Shown here: positions 16,888 to 25,274 of the stretch, in pieces
Layout of the letters: each line of letters opens with the position of its first letter
How positions within the stretch are numbered: the stretch's first letter is position 1
DNA from: SCTD01 sp046593875
Lineage (GTDB): Bacteria > Actinomycetota > Actinomycetes > Mycobacteriales > SCTD01
Direction of reading: 5' to 3'
Assembly: GCA_046593875.1 (NCBI GenBank)
Contig: JBKJQQ010000241.1
Span: forward strand, 22,674 to 86,673
Length of the DNA stretch: 64,000 nt
Made by a program: the position numbers and the translations under genes
The notes under the pieces: model-generated
Databases searched by the model: none
Told to the model about the DNA's origin: nothing
Seen by the model: the letters and a program-made list of their open reading frames with translations, nothing else

Positions 16888-17205
16888 ATGACGCCGGACG
16901 CCACGACGCAGCAGGCCGTCGACGAGCTGCCGGCCGAGGTCGTCCTGCAGACCGTGCCGGTCCTCGTGCGGCTGCGCAGCGACGCCCCTGACGAGCGGGC
17001 TGCCGTCGCGGACGTGATCGCGCGTCTGGAGCCGGTGCGGGGCCTCTACGACGAGGTGCTCGTGGAGCGGCAGGAGGGCGACGGCAGCTTCTTCGTGCTC
17101 GGCCGGTTCGTGACCGTGAGCGTCGACGTGCACACGGCGGTCGTGGGAGTGGTCGAGACGCTCACCGGCGCCGGTGTGCAGGTCGACGAGGCGTGGGCTA
17201 CCTGA
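16888..17205 (+). CDS. hypothetical cytosolic protein, 105 residues
   Basis: Acidic alpha/beta protein beginning MTPDATTQQAVDELPAEVV and ending GVQVDEAWAT, with no motif I recognise. The start is taken at ATG 16888. TACGGG ends 6 nt before it, close to the leaderless pattern though lacking the final T, and no Shine-Dalgarno is evident. It diverges from the 45-residue gene and converges on the thioredoxin gene with an 8-nt overlap. Confidence 0.55.
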   Translation: MTPDATTQQAVDELPAEVVLQTVPVLVRLRSDAPDERAAVADVIARLEPVRGLYDEVLVERQEGDGSFFVLGRFVTVSVDVHTAVVGVVETLTGAGVQVDEAWAT

Positions 17206-17590
17206 CCGCGAGCTGACGGACCGTCGCCTCGAGATCGCCACGGGACACGACCCCTTGCGAGCGCCCGACCTCGCTGCCGTCGGGGCCGAACACGACCAGC
17301 GTCGGGATGCTCCTGATCTGCAGCAGCTCCGCGGTCCGGGGGTTGGCGTCGACGTCGCAGCTGCCGAAGCGCACCGGCCCGGCGTGCGCACGGGCGACGG
17401 ACTCGTACACCGGGGCGAAGCTGCGGCAGGGCGCGCACCAGGCCGCCCAGAAGTCGACGATCGTCCAGCCGCCCTCGGTCACGTCGAGGAAGGTGGCGTC
17501 CTCGACCAGCAGCACGGGACTGGGGCCGTCATGGACGGGCTCGGGATCGGGCGCAAGCGCGGGGTCGGGTTCGGGGCGTCGGCGGAACAC
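17198..17590 (-). CDS. thioredoxin-like protein
   Basis: 130 residues: a 30-residue polar N-terminal extension, then a thioredoxin fold with the redox motif WCAPC inside IVDFWAAWCAPCRSFAP, the cis-Pro region SIPTLVVFGPDG, and a C-terminal helix. It should be a cytosolic disulfide reductase. Start GTG 17590 follows GGAGG by 8 nt. The motif is intact, so it is likely active. The preceding ThDP gene on the same strand stops 98 nt upstream, so co-transcription is possible but not evident. Confidence 0.9.
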   Translation of the reverse strand: MFRRRPEPDPALAPDPEPVHDGPSPVLLVEDATFLDVTEGGWTIVDFWAAWCAPCRSFAPVYESVARAHAGPVRFGSCDVDANPRTAELLQIRSIPTLVVFGPDGSEVGRSQGVVSRGDLEATVRQLAVR

Positions 17591-17688
17591 GGGTCCATCC
17601 TCCCGCACCGCGGGACGGCGCGGCGGGCACCGCACGACCTGATCCGGGAGCGCGCTACCGGCGACCCCGCAGAGCGGTGTGCGGCCCT

Positions 17689-19263
17689 CTAGGCCTGCGC
17701 GCGGTACCAGTTCGGCGAGGTGTTCGGCGGCGGGTCGTACTGCGCCTTGACGACCAGCAGGTTCGGGCCGCCACTGGCGATGCCGTCGGCGACGGCCGCT
17801 GCCAGGTCCTCGACCGTGACCTCGCGGGCCGGCACCCGGAAGGCGTGCGCCAACGCGACGAAGTCCGGTGGCTCGAGCTCGGTGCCCACCGGCTGCTCGC
17901 CGTCCTTGGTGAAGTCGTAGCGCAGCATCCCGTAGCCGCCGTCGTCGACGAGCACGACGGTCACGGGCAGCTGCTCCTGCGCCGCGGTGGCCAAGTCGCC
18001 GCACGCGAACAGGAACCCGCCGTCACCGACGACCGCGACGGTCGGACGTCCGGACAGCGCGGTCCCGAGGGCGGCCGGGAAGCCGAAGCCGAGGGTCCCC
18101 CACCCGACCGGGTACGCCAGGCCGCGCGGCTGACGCACCTTGCCGAAGCCGCCGTACCAGTAGCCGGCCACGCACATGTCGGCCACCAGCACCGCGTCGT
18201 CGGGCAGCGCTGCCTCGAGCGCGTCGAGGAACGGCATCGCGGGCCGCTCCCCCACCGGGGCCCACCAGTGCTCGCGCATCGGGTCCTCGCGTAGCTCGAA
18301 AAGCAAGCGCAGCAGAGCTTCTCGCGCATCGGCCCGCACCAGGACATCGGCCGGGTAGTTCACCGGCTCCACCAGGTCCAGCGCGACCAGCGTCGGTGGC
18401 TGGGGCTGCCGGAAGCCCTGCGTGTTCATCGCGTCCAGGTCGCTGCCGACGACGAGCACGACGTCGGCGGCGTCCCACAGGGCTCCCGCTTCGGGGCTGT
18501 GCGGCGGCAGCGGCACGCCGCACGGGTGCCCCGCCGGCACCAGCCCGCGGCCGCCGTACGACGAGAGCACCGGAGCGCCCAGCCGCACGGCGAGCTTGGT
18601 CAGCTCGCGGCCCGCGTCGGCGGCCGTCGCACCGCCGCCGGCCCACACCAAGGGTCGTGCTGCGGCGCGCAGTGCGGCGATGGCGTCGTCGACGCGGAGC
18701 AGTCGCTGATCCGGTCCGCGCGGCACCGGCACCTCGACGGGGTCGGGGACCTGTGCGGAGAGCAGGTCGGTCGGGATCTCGAGGTAGACCGGGCGGCGCG
18801 GGGCGCGCATCGCCAGCCGCCCGGCCGTGACCACCTGCTCGTAGAGGTCCTGCTCCCGCTCGACCCGGACGACGGCCTTGGTGACGGGGCGGAAGAACGA
18901 GGCCTGGTCGGTGGTCTCGTGCAGCACGCCGCGGTAGGCACCCGGTCGTCGCACGGACGTCGGGATGTCGGTCGCGATGACCAGCAGCGGCGTGTGGCAG
19001 GCCCAGGCCTCACCGGTGGCTGCCACGACGTTCGCCGCCCCCGGGCCGGTCGTGGTCAGCGCCACGCCGAGGCGGCCGGTGGCCCGGGCGTAACCGTCGG
19101 CCGCGTAGCCGGCGGTCTGCTCGTGCCGAACGCCCACAAGTCGTACGCCTGAGTCCGGAAAGCCCTTCCAGGCAGCCAGGTTGTGCACGCCGGGCAGCCC
19201 GAAGGCCACCTCCACCTCGAGGTCGCGCAGCGCTGCGACCAGCACCTCACCGCCTGTCGGCAC
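17689..19263 (-). CDS. thiamine diphosphate-dependent enzyme (acetolactate synthase/decarboxylase-like)
   Basis: 524-residue three-domain ThDP enzyme. The N-terminal pyrimidine domain carries the catalytic Glu in GVRHEQTAGYAADGYARATG and the phrase TTGPGAANVVAATGEAW. The central domain has VWAGGGATAAD. The C-terminal domain carries the ThDP/Mg motif starting GDGGFLFACGDLATA and ending in DDGGYG. The exact reaction (acetolactate synthase-like, oxalyl-CoA decarboxylase-like or other 2-keto acid decarboxylation) cannot be decided. Its start lies 17 nt inside the upstream CoA-transferase gene, so a CoA-thioester substrate is possible. Confidence 0.85.
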   Translation of the reverse strand: MPTGGEVLVAALRDLEVEVAFGLPGVHNLAAWKGFPDSGVRLVGVRHEQTAGYAADGYARATGRLGVALTTTGPGAANVVAATGEAWACHTPLLVIATDIPTSVRRPGAYRGVLHETTDQASFFRPVTKAVVRVEREQDLYEQVVTAGRLAMRAPRRPVYLEIPTDLLSAQVPDPVEVPVPRGPDQRLLRVDDAIAALRAAARPLVWAGGGATAADAGRELTKLAVRLGAPVLSSYGGRGLVPAGHPCGVPLPPHSPEAGALWDAADVVLVVGSDLDAMNTQGFRQPQPPTLVALDLVEPVNYPADVLVRADAREALLRLLFELREDPMREHWWAPVGERPAMPFLDALEAALPDDAVLVADMCVAGYWYGGFGKVRQPRGLAYPVGWGTLGFGFPAALGTALSGRPTVAVVGDGGFLFACGDLATAAQEQLPVTVVLVDDGGYGMLRYDFTKDGEQPVGTELEPPDFVALAHAFRVPAREVTVEDLAAAVADGIASGGPNLLVVKAQYDPPPNTSPNWYRAQA

Positions 19264-20458
19264 CGACGACCTCCTCCACCTGCTCCTGCGAGAGGCCGAG
19301 GGCGGAGAGCACCTCGACCGTGTGCTGACCCAGCAGCGGCGGCGCACGGCGCACCCGCGGACGCTCGCCGTCGAGACGGTACGGCGAGCCGACCACCCGC
19401 ACCGGTCCGGCCGGGTGGTCCACCTCCTGCACCAAGCCGTTCGCGACGAGCTGCGGATCGTCGGGCAGCGACGCGAGGTCCTGCACGACCGCGCACGGCA
19501 CCCCCACCGCGTCGAGGACCTGCACCCACTCGGCGGCCGTCCGTCGCGAGAAGACCTCCCGCATGGCGTCTTTCAGAGCTGCACGGTCAGCGACCCGGCC
19601 GGCGTTGGTCGTCCAGGTCGCGACGGGGTCCAGTCCGACAGCGGCGGCGAGCGCGGCGAACTGCGCGTCGTTGCCCGCCCCCACGACCAGCGGCCGGTCC
19701 GCGCACGGCACCGGTCCGTACGGCGCGATGTTCGGGTGGTCGTTGCCGCCGAACGACGGGACCCGCCCGCCGACGAGGGCGTTCGAGGCCTGGTTGACGA
19801 GCATCGACACCGCCGCCTCGAGCAGCCCGACCTCCACCCGAAGCGGCCGGCGGGCGACCAGCCCGGCCAGCGCTCCGACGGCGGCGTAGAGGCCGGTGAC
19901 GACGTCGGCCACCGCGACGCCCACCTTGGTCGGCTCGTGCGTCCCGGTGACCGACATCAGACCGCTGCGCGCCTGGGCCATCACGTCGTAGCCCGGCTGC
20001 TCCCCCGCCGGCCCGTCACCGCCGGCGCCACGGACGGACACCCAGACCGCCGTCGCCTCGTCGCGCAACGCCTCGAGCCCGAGCGCGGCCAGGTGCCGTG
20101 GGAGGAAGTTCTCGACGACGACGTCGGCCTCCTGCACCAGGCGTCGTACGACGGCGCGACCCTGCTCCCGGGTGAGGTCGAGGGCGACCGAGCGGCGGTC
20201 GCGGTTGACGGAGAAGAAGTACGCCGCGTCGTCACCGTGGAAGGGCGGACCCCAGTGGCGGGTGTCGTCGCCGAGCAGCGGGCGCTCGACCTTCACGACG
20301 TCGGCGCCGAGGTCGGCCAGGACCATGCAGCAGTACGGTCCGGCGAGCACGCGCGAGAGGTCCAGCACCCGGACGTGCCCGAGCGGACCCTGCGCCGGAA
20401 GCCCCTGCGGCCAACCGGGACCCGTGTCCAGGGCGCGCTCCAGCTCGGCGGTGCTCAT
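19247..20458 (-). CDS. CaiB/BaiF (class III) CoA-transferase
   Basis: 403 residues. Landmarks: GHVRVLDLSRVLAGPYCCMVLADLGADVVKVERP near the N-terminus, the catalytic Asp in GYDVMAQARSGLMSVTG, and DVVTGLYAAVGALAGL. Class III enzymes move CoA between carboxylic acids through aspartyl-CoA intermediates. The donor and acceptor acids are unknown. It is the first gene of a two-gene unit with the ThDP enzyme, an arrangement shared with formyl-CoA transferase/oxalyl-CoA decarboxylase systems. The ATG is preceded by GGAAGG about 10 nt upstream. Confidence 0.9.
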   Translation of the reverse strand: MSTAELERALDTGPGWPQGLPAQGPLGHVRVLDLSRVLAGPYCCMVLADLGADVVKVERPLLGDDTRHWGPPFHGDDAAYFFSVNRDRRSVALDLTREQGRAVVRRLVQEADVVVENFLPRHLAALGLEALRDEATAVWVSVRGAGGDGPAGEQPGYDVMAQARSGLMSVTGTHEPTKVGVAVADVVTGLYAAVGALAGLVARRPLRVEVGLLEAAVSMLVNQASNALVGGRVPSFGGNDHPNIAPYGPVPCADRPLVVGAGNDAQFAALAAAVGLDPVATWTTNAGRVADRAALKDAMREVFSRRTAAEWVQVLDAVGVPCAVVQDLASLPDDPQLVANGLVQEVDHPAGPVRVVGSPYRLDGERPRVRRAPPLLGQHTVEVLSALGLSQEQVEEVVGADRR

Positions 20459-20546
20459 CGGTGTCAGCCTTCCACGAGGATCGGCGCCGTCCGGGCTGCA
20501 ACACGCTCCGCTCGCCCGAGGACGGCACCGTCGCTAGCCTCACCCG

Positions 20547-20939
20547 GTGGCTCACGACCCCGGCGCGCTGTCCGACGACGTCTCCGCGTTCCTCGTCGAA
20601 CGGCACCTGGCGACGCTCACCACGCTGCGCCCGGACGGGACGCCGCACGTGGTGGCTGTCGGGTTCACCTGGGACGCCGAGGCCGGACTGGTGCGGGTCA
20701 TCACCAACGGCACCTCGCGCAAGGTCGCGCACGTCCGGGCCGGCTCGCCGCGCGCGGTCGTGGCGCAGGTCGACGGTCGCCGATGGCTGTCGCTGGAGGG
20801 CCTGCCGACCGTGAGCGACGACCCGGAGCGTGTCGCCGAGGCCGTGCGGCGTTACGCGCAGCGCTACCGCCAGCCGGCCGAGAACCCCCGCCGCGTCGTC
20901 ATCGAGGTCGCCGTCGACCGGGTGCTCGGGAACGGCTAG
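20547..20939 (+). CDS. PPOX-class F420-dependent oxidoreductase-like protein
   Basis: 130-residue split-barrel flavin/deazaflavin-binding protein: FLVERHLATLTTLRPDGTPHVVAVGFTW at the N-terminus, then SRKVAHVRAGSP and AVRRYAQRYRQ. Actinobacterial relatives usually use F420 and reduce small molecules or act as binding proteins. The GTG start is 6 nt after TAGCCT (20535-20540) with no Shine-Dalgarno, a textbook leaderless arrangement for this group. The stop shares CTAG with the converging Lrp-type gene. Confidence 0.83.
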   Translation: MAHDPGALSDDVSAFLVERHLATLTTLRPDGTPHVVAVGFTWDAEAGLVRVITNGTSRKVAHVRAGSPRAVVAQVDGRRWLSLEGLPTVSDDPERVAEAVRRYAQRYRQPAENPRRVVIEVAVDRVLGNG

Positions 20940-21400
20940 ACCGCAGGTGGCGGGGTGCGCCCTTCCCAGGGCGTGCTGAGCACGACCGTGGTGCGTGTCG
21001 ACACCGCAGCCGCGGCGCGGATCTCCTGCAGCAGCTGCTCGAGCTCGGCCGGTCCGGCGACGCGCACCTTGAGGATGTAGCTCTCGGTCCCGGCCACGCT
21101 GTGGCACGCCTCGACCGCCTCGAGGTGGCGCAGACGCTCGGGGGCGTCGTCGGGGGCGGCCGGGTCGATCGGCTGGATCGAGACGAACGCCGACAGCGGG
21201 AGACCGGCGCTCACCGGGTCGATGACCGCGCGGTAGCCGGCGACGGCGCCGCGCTGCTCGAGCCGGCGGACCCGCTGGTGCACCGCGCTGGTCGACAGGC
21301 CGGTGTCGCGGGCGAGGTCGGCGTAGCTGCGTCGCCCGTCCTCGGCGAGCAGGCGCAAGAGCGAGCGGTCGAGGTCGTCGAGCGGGAGGGCGGCGTTCAC
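20936..21400 (-). CDS. Lrp/AsnC family transcriptional regulator
   Basis: 154 residues: an N-terminal winged HTH (LDDLDRSLLRLLAEDGRRSYADLARDTGLSTSAVHQRVRRLEQRG) followed by an AsnC/RAM ligand-binding domain with VAGTESYILKVRVAG. Such regulators respond to amino acids. GTG 21400 overlaps the stop of the acyl-CoA dehydrogenase gene as GTGA, so the two are co-translated and the regulator may control that gene or branched-chain amino-acid breakdown. It ends at CTAG shared with the PPOX gene. Confidence 0.92.
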   Translation of the reverse strand: MNAALPLDDLDRSLLRLLAEDGRRSYADLARDTGLSTSAVHQRVRRLEQRGAVAGYRAVIDPVSAGLPLSAFVSIQPIDPAAPDDAPERLRHLEAVEACHSVAGTESYILKVRVAGPAELEQLLQEIRAAAAVSTRTTVVLSTPWEGRTPPPAV

Positions 21401-22542
21401 GAGGTGAGCGACCGGCCGATGACCAGTCGCTGGATCTGGTTCGTCCCCTCGAAGATCTGCATGATCTTGGCCTCGCGCAGGTAGCGCTCGGCCGGGAAGT
21501 CCTCGACGTAGCCGTAGCCACCCAGCACCTGCACGCAGTCCGTCGCGACTCGCATGGCCGCGTCGGTCGCGAAGAGCTTGGCCATCGAGGCCTGCGGACC
21601 GTACGCCCGGCCCGCGTCGCGCAGCCGCGCCGCCGACAGGTACAGCGCGCGGGCCGCCTCGACCTGCGTCGCCATGTCGGCCAGCATGAACGACAGCCCC
21701 TGGAAGTCGGCGATGCGCTGGCCGAACTGCTTGCGCTCCTTGGCGTAGTCGACGGCGAGGTCGAGCGAGGCCTGAGCGTGGCCCACTGCGCACGCCGCGA
21801 TTCCGAGGCGGCCGCCGTCGAGCGCGCTGAGCGCTATCCGGAAGCCGACGCCCTCCTCGCCGAGCAGCCGATCGGCCGGGACGCGCGCCGACTCCAGCGT
21901 CATGCTTGCCGTCGGGCTGGACCGCAGCCCCATCTTCTTCTCCGGCGGCTGCGCCTGCATGCCCGGCGTCGCCGCGTCGGCGAGCAGGCATGAGATCCCT
22001 TTGGGGCCAGGCTCTCCGGTGCGCACCATGAGGTTGTAGAAGTCGGCGTGGCCGCCGTGCGTGACCCACGCCTTGGTGCCGTCGACCACGTAGTCGTCGC
22101 CGTCGCGAGCCGCCTTCGTCACGAGCGCAGCGGCGTCCGAGCCGCTCCCGGCCTCGGACAGGCAGTAGGCCCCGAGGAGCTCCCCGCCAAGCATCTCCGG
22201 CAGGAAGCGCGCCTTCTGCTCGTCGGTCCCGAACTCCGCCACCGGGTAGCAGGCCAGCGTGTGGACGCTGACGCCGACGCCGACCGCGAGCCAGCCGCGG
22301 CTGAGCTCCTCGAGCACCTGCAGGTAGACCTCGTACGGCTGGCCGCCGCCTCCGAGCTCCTCGTCGTAGGCAAGGCCCAGCAGACCGGCCTTGCCCAGGG
22401 TGCGGAAGAGCTCACGCGGGAACTCCGCGCGGCTCTCCATCTCGGCGGCGCGCGGCGCGACCTCACCCTCGACCAGGTCACGGGTGAGCTCGAGCAGGGC
22501 CTCGGCCTCGGCGGACGGCAGGGAGCGGACGACGGTCGGCAT
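21397..22542 (-). CDS. acyl-CoA dehydrogenase
   Basis: 381-residue FAD enzyme with the family signatures GAYCLSEAGSGSDAAAL and, near the C-terminus, QVLGGYGYVEDFPAERYLREAK, with the region around EGTNQIQRLVIGR carrying the usual FAD-contacting residues. It oxidises an acyl-CoA at the alpha-beta position. Pairing with an Lrp-type regulator hints at a branched-chain or other amino-acid-derived acyl-CoA. Start: TAGCCT (22554-22549) then 6 nt then ATG, with no Shine-Dalgarno, so probably leaderless. Confidence 0.93.
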   Translation of the reverse strand: MPTVVRSLPSAEAEALLELTRDLVEGEVAPRAAEMESRAEFPRELFRTLGKAGLLGLAYDEELGGGGQPYEVYLQVLEELSRGWLAVGVGVSVHTLACYPVAEFGTDEQKARFLPEMLGGELLGAYCLSEAGSGSDAAALVTKAARDGDDYVVDGTKAWVTHGGHADFYNLMVRTGEPGPKGISCLLADAATPGMQAQPPEKKMGLRSSPTASMTLESARVPADRLLGEEGVGFRIALSALDGGRLGIAACAVGHAQASLDLAVDYAKERKQFGQRIADFQGLSFMLADMATQVEAARALYLSAARLRDAGRAYGPQASMAKLFATDAAMRVATDCVQVLGGYGYVEDFPAERYLREAKIMQIFEGTNQIQRLVIGRSLTS

Positions 22543-22596
22543 GGTCGGAGGCTATCCGCGCCGGATCGATGCGGCAGGCCGTGGCAGGCTCGCCGC

Positions 22597-23508
22597 GTGC
22601 CCGGACAGCTGACCCTGCTCGACACCCCGTCGCTCTGGTACCGCGCGTTCCACGGGGTGCCCGAGTCCGTCACGGCGCCTGACGGCACGCCGGTCAACCT
22701 GGTGCGCGGCACGATCGACCTGGTCGCCCGCATCGTGAAGGACACCCGGCCGGCCCGGTTGGTGGCGTGCCTGGACAACGACTGGCGGCCGGCGTTCCGG
22801 GTCGCGGCGATCCCGTCGTACAAGGCGCACCGGCTCACCGAGAACGGCGCGGAGGCCGAGCCGGAGAGCCTGCCGCAGCAGGTCGGCGTCCTGCTCGAGG
22901 TGCTCGAGGCCGTCGGCATCGTGACCGCCGGCGTGGACGGCTACGAGGCCGACGACGTGCTCGGCACCCTGTCCGCGCGCGAGAGCGGTGCGGTCGACGT
23001 CGTGACCGGGGACCGCGACATGTTTCAGCTCGTCCGCGACGACGGTCCGGTGCGGGTGCTCTACACGGTCGAGAAGATGAAGCCCTACACGCCGGGGACG
23101 GTCGCGGAGAAGTACGGCATCCCCGGCACGGCCTACGCGGAGTACGCCGTCCTGCGTGGCGACCCGTCCGACGGACTGTCGGGGGTGAAGGGCGTCGGCG
23201 ACAAGACGGCCGCTGCTCTGGTGCGCCGCTTCGGCAGCGTCCAGGGCATCCTGGCCGCACTCGACGCCGGCGAGGAGGACGGCTTCCCGGCCGGCGCCCG
23301 CGCCAAGCTCGAGGCCGCGCGCGACTACCTCGCCGTCGGACCAGCGGTCACGCACGCCGTGCGTGACCTGCCGGTGCCCGCGCTGGACGACGCACTCCCC
23401 CGCGTCCCGCGCGACCCCGCCCGGGTGGTCGAGCTGAGCGACCGCTGGGGGCTGGACAGCTCGCTTGACCGGCTGCTCAAGGCCTTCGAGATCGCGTACG
23501 CGGGCTAG
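22597..23508 (+). CDS. 5'-3' exonuclease (PIN/FEN-like, Pol I N-domain type)
   Basis: 303-residue stand-alone flap-type nuclease. Metal ligands are seen in LLDTPSLWYRAF, CLDNDWRPAFR, GYEADDVLGTL and VVTGDRDMFQLV. The helix-hairpin-helix motif is GLSGVKGVGDKTAAALVRRFG. It probably processes RNA primers or flaps. Rv2090 is the M. tuberculosis counterpart near helY, and here helY is 2 kb away. GTG 22597 lies 6 nt after CAGGCT, the leaderless geometry with a C at the first position of the -10. It is divergent from the acyl-CoA dehydrogenase gene and its stop shares CTAG with dusB. Confidence 0.92.
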   Translation: MPGQLTLLDTPSLWYRAFHGVPESVTAPDGTPVNLVRGTIDLVARIVKDTRPARLVACLDNDWRPAFRVAAIPSYKAHRLTENGAEAEPESLPQQVGVLLEVLEAVGIVTAGVDGYEADDVLGTLSARESGAVDVVTGDRDMFQLVRDDGPVRVLYTVEKMKPYTPGTVAEKYGIPGTAYAEYAVLRGDPSDGLSGVKGVGDKTAAALVRRFGSVQGILAALDAGEEDGFPAGARAKLEAARDYLAVGPAVTHAVRDLPVPALDDALPRVPRDPARVVELSDRWGLDSSLDRLLKAFEIAYAG

Positions 23509-24641
23509 CCGCCCTGGTGGAACGCGCCGGCGTCGTCCGGGGGTGTCGGGTCCATCGCGTCCCGCAGCCAGTGCTCGGGGAGCACGACGTGGCGGGGGCC
23601 CTGCACGTGGCCGCGCGGCAGCAGCTCCGACCCTGACGGCAGCTCGGCCGCAGGGTCGAGCGCGTCGAGCAGGTCGTCCAGCTCAGCGAGGGACGACGCC
23701 ATGGCCAGCCGCTTGCGGGCGCTGCCGCCGACCGGGTAGCCGGTCATGTACCACCCGGTGTGCCGGCGGAAGTCGCGCACCGCGAAGCCCTCGTCACCTC
23801 GGGCCTCGACCAGCATGCGTGCGTGCTGCTTCATCACCGGGACCACCTCGCCGACGGGCGGCGGTGCCTGAGGCGTGCGGCCCTCGAAGACGTCGGCGAG
23901 GTCGCGGAACAGCCACGGCTTGCCCAGGCACCCGCGCCCGACGACGACGCCGTCGCAGCCGGTCTGCTCCATCATCCGCAGCGCGTCGGTGGCCGCCCAG
24001 ATGTCGCCGTTGCCCAGAACCGGCACGTGCGCGAGCGCGGCCTTGAGCTCGCCGATCGCGTCCCAGTCGGCGCGTCCGCTGTAGAACTGCTCGGCCGTGC
24101 GGGCGTGCAGCGCGACGGCGGCGGCGCCCTCGTCCTGCGCCCGGCGGCCGGCCTCGAGGTAGGTCAGGTGCTGGTCGTCGATGCCCTTGCGCATCTTGAC
24201 GGTGACGGGCACGTGGCCGGCGGCACGGACCGCGGCGCGGACCAGGCTGCCGAACAGCACCGGGTGGGCGGGCAGTGCGGAGCCCCCGCCGCGACGGGTG
24301 ACCTTCGGGGACGGGCAGCCGACGTTCAGGTCGACGTGGTCCACGCCGTCCTCGTCGACGAGCTTGCGCACCGCCGCCGCGACGATGTCGGGATTGGTCG
24401 CGTAGAGCTGGATGCTCCGCACGGTCTCGTCGGCCCCGAAGGACGCGCGGCGGTTCGTCGTCTCGTTGACCTCGAGAAGCGCTCGTGCGGAGACCATCTC
24501 GCTCACGTAGAGCCCCGCGCCGTACGACCGGCAGAGCGAGCGGTAGGCGGCGTTCGTGACGCCGGCCATCGGCGCGAGGACGACCGGCAGGTCGACGGTC
24601 AGCGGGCCGATGCGCAGGCCCGGGTGGAGAGCGGTGGTCAT
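23505..24641 (-). CDS. dusB: tRNA-dihydrouridine synthase
   Basis: 378-residue FMN enzyme reducing uridines in the tRNA D-loop. Signature motifs: VVLAPMAGVTNAAYRSLCR, YVSEMVSARALLE, DLNVGCPSPKVTRRGGGSAL, VTVKMRKG, ALHARTAEQFYSGRADWDAI, VLGNGDIWAATDALRMMEQTGCDGVVVGRGCLGKPW. ATG 24641 overlaps the maf stop as ATGA. A C-terminal extension of about 30 acidic residues ends in GAFHQGG. It converges with the exonuclease gene on CTAG (23505-23508). Confidence 0.94.
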   Translation of the reverse strand: MTTALHPGLRIGPLTVDLPVVLAPMAGVTNAAYRSLCRSYGAGLYVSEMVSARALLEVNETTNRRASFGADETVRSIQLYATNPDIVAAAVRKLVDEDGVDHVDLNVGCPSPKVTRRGGGSALPAHPVLFGSLVRAAVRAAGHVPVTVKMRKGIDDQHLTYLEAGRRAQDEGAAAVALHARTAEQFYSGRADWDAIGELKAALAHVPVLGNGDIWAATDALRMMEQTGCDGVVVGRGCLGKPWLFRDLADVFEGRTPQAPPPVGEVVPVMKQHARMLVEARGDEGFAVRDFRRHTGWYMTGYPVGGSARKRLAMASSLAELDDLLDALDPAAELPSGSELLPRGHVQGPRHVVLPEHWLRDAMDPTPPDDAGAFHQGG

Positions 24642-25234
24642 GTCCAGAGCTCGGTGATCTGCACGTCGAGCTCGGCGAGCAGGTCGCGCAGCAGCGGCAG
24701 CGACAGCCCGATCACGTTGCCGGGGTCGCCGTCGATGCCGTCGAGGAACGGCGCCGAGCGGCCGTCGAGGGTGAACGCGCCGGCGACGTGCAGCGGCTCA
24801 CCGCTCGCGACGTAAGCGTCGACCTCGGCGTCGCTGGGGGTGCCGAAGCGGACCGTCGTCGCGGCCACCGCGGCAGCCAGTCGCCCGGTAGGCACGTCGA
24901 CGACGCAGTGCCCGGTGAGCAGGGTGCCGGTCTGCCCGCGCATGTGCTTCCAGCGCTCGGTCGCGTCGGCGGCGTCCCGCGGCTTGCCCAGCACCTCGCC
25001 ACTCAGCTCCAGCATGGAGTCGCAGCCGACGACCAGCTCGCCACCGGACAGGGTCGCAGCCACCGCCTCGGTCTTGAGGACGGCGAGCTGCAGCACCAGC
25101 GCCTGTGCGTCGTCGGCGCGTACGCCGTCCTCGTCGACCCCGCTGACGACCACGCGCGGGTCGAGACCGGCGTCGCGCAGCAGGCGCAGGCGCGCTGGCG
25201 AGGCGCTGGCCAGCACGAGCGGACGGGTCGTCAC
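24638..25234 (-). CDS. maf: Maf-like nucleotide pyrophosphatase
   Basis: 198 residues with the Maf signatures LVLASASPARLRLLRDAGL at the N-terminus, VVGCDSMLELSGEVLGKP, the central GQTGTLLTGHCVV, and GIDGDPGNVIGLSLP. Maf/YhdE proteins hydrolyse non-canonical or modified nucleoside triphosphates and may slow septation. The GTG start is 8 nt after TAGCGT (25248-25243), a slightly long leaderless spacing. It is the first gene of a maf-dusB operon. Confidence 0.92.
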   Translation of the reverse strand: MTTRPLVLASASPARLRLLRDAGLDPRVVVSGVDEDGVRADDAQALVLQLAVLKTEAVAATLSGGELVVGCDSMLELSGEVLGKPRDAADATERWKHMRGQTGTLLTGHCVVDVPTGRLAAAVAATTVRFGTPSDAEVDAYVASGEPLHVAGAFTLDGRSAPFLDGIDGDPGNVIGLSLPLLRDLLAELDVQITELWT

Positions 25235-25274
25235 GCGCGAGAACGCTACCGGCGCGTGCCTGCCCTCCCCGTGA

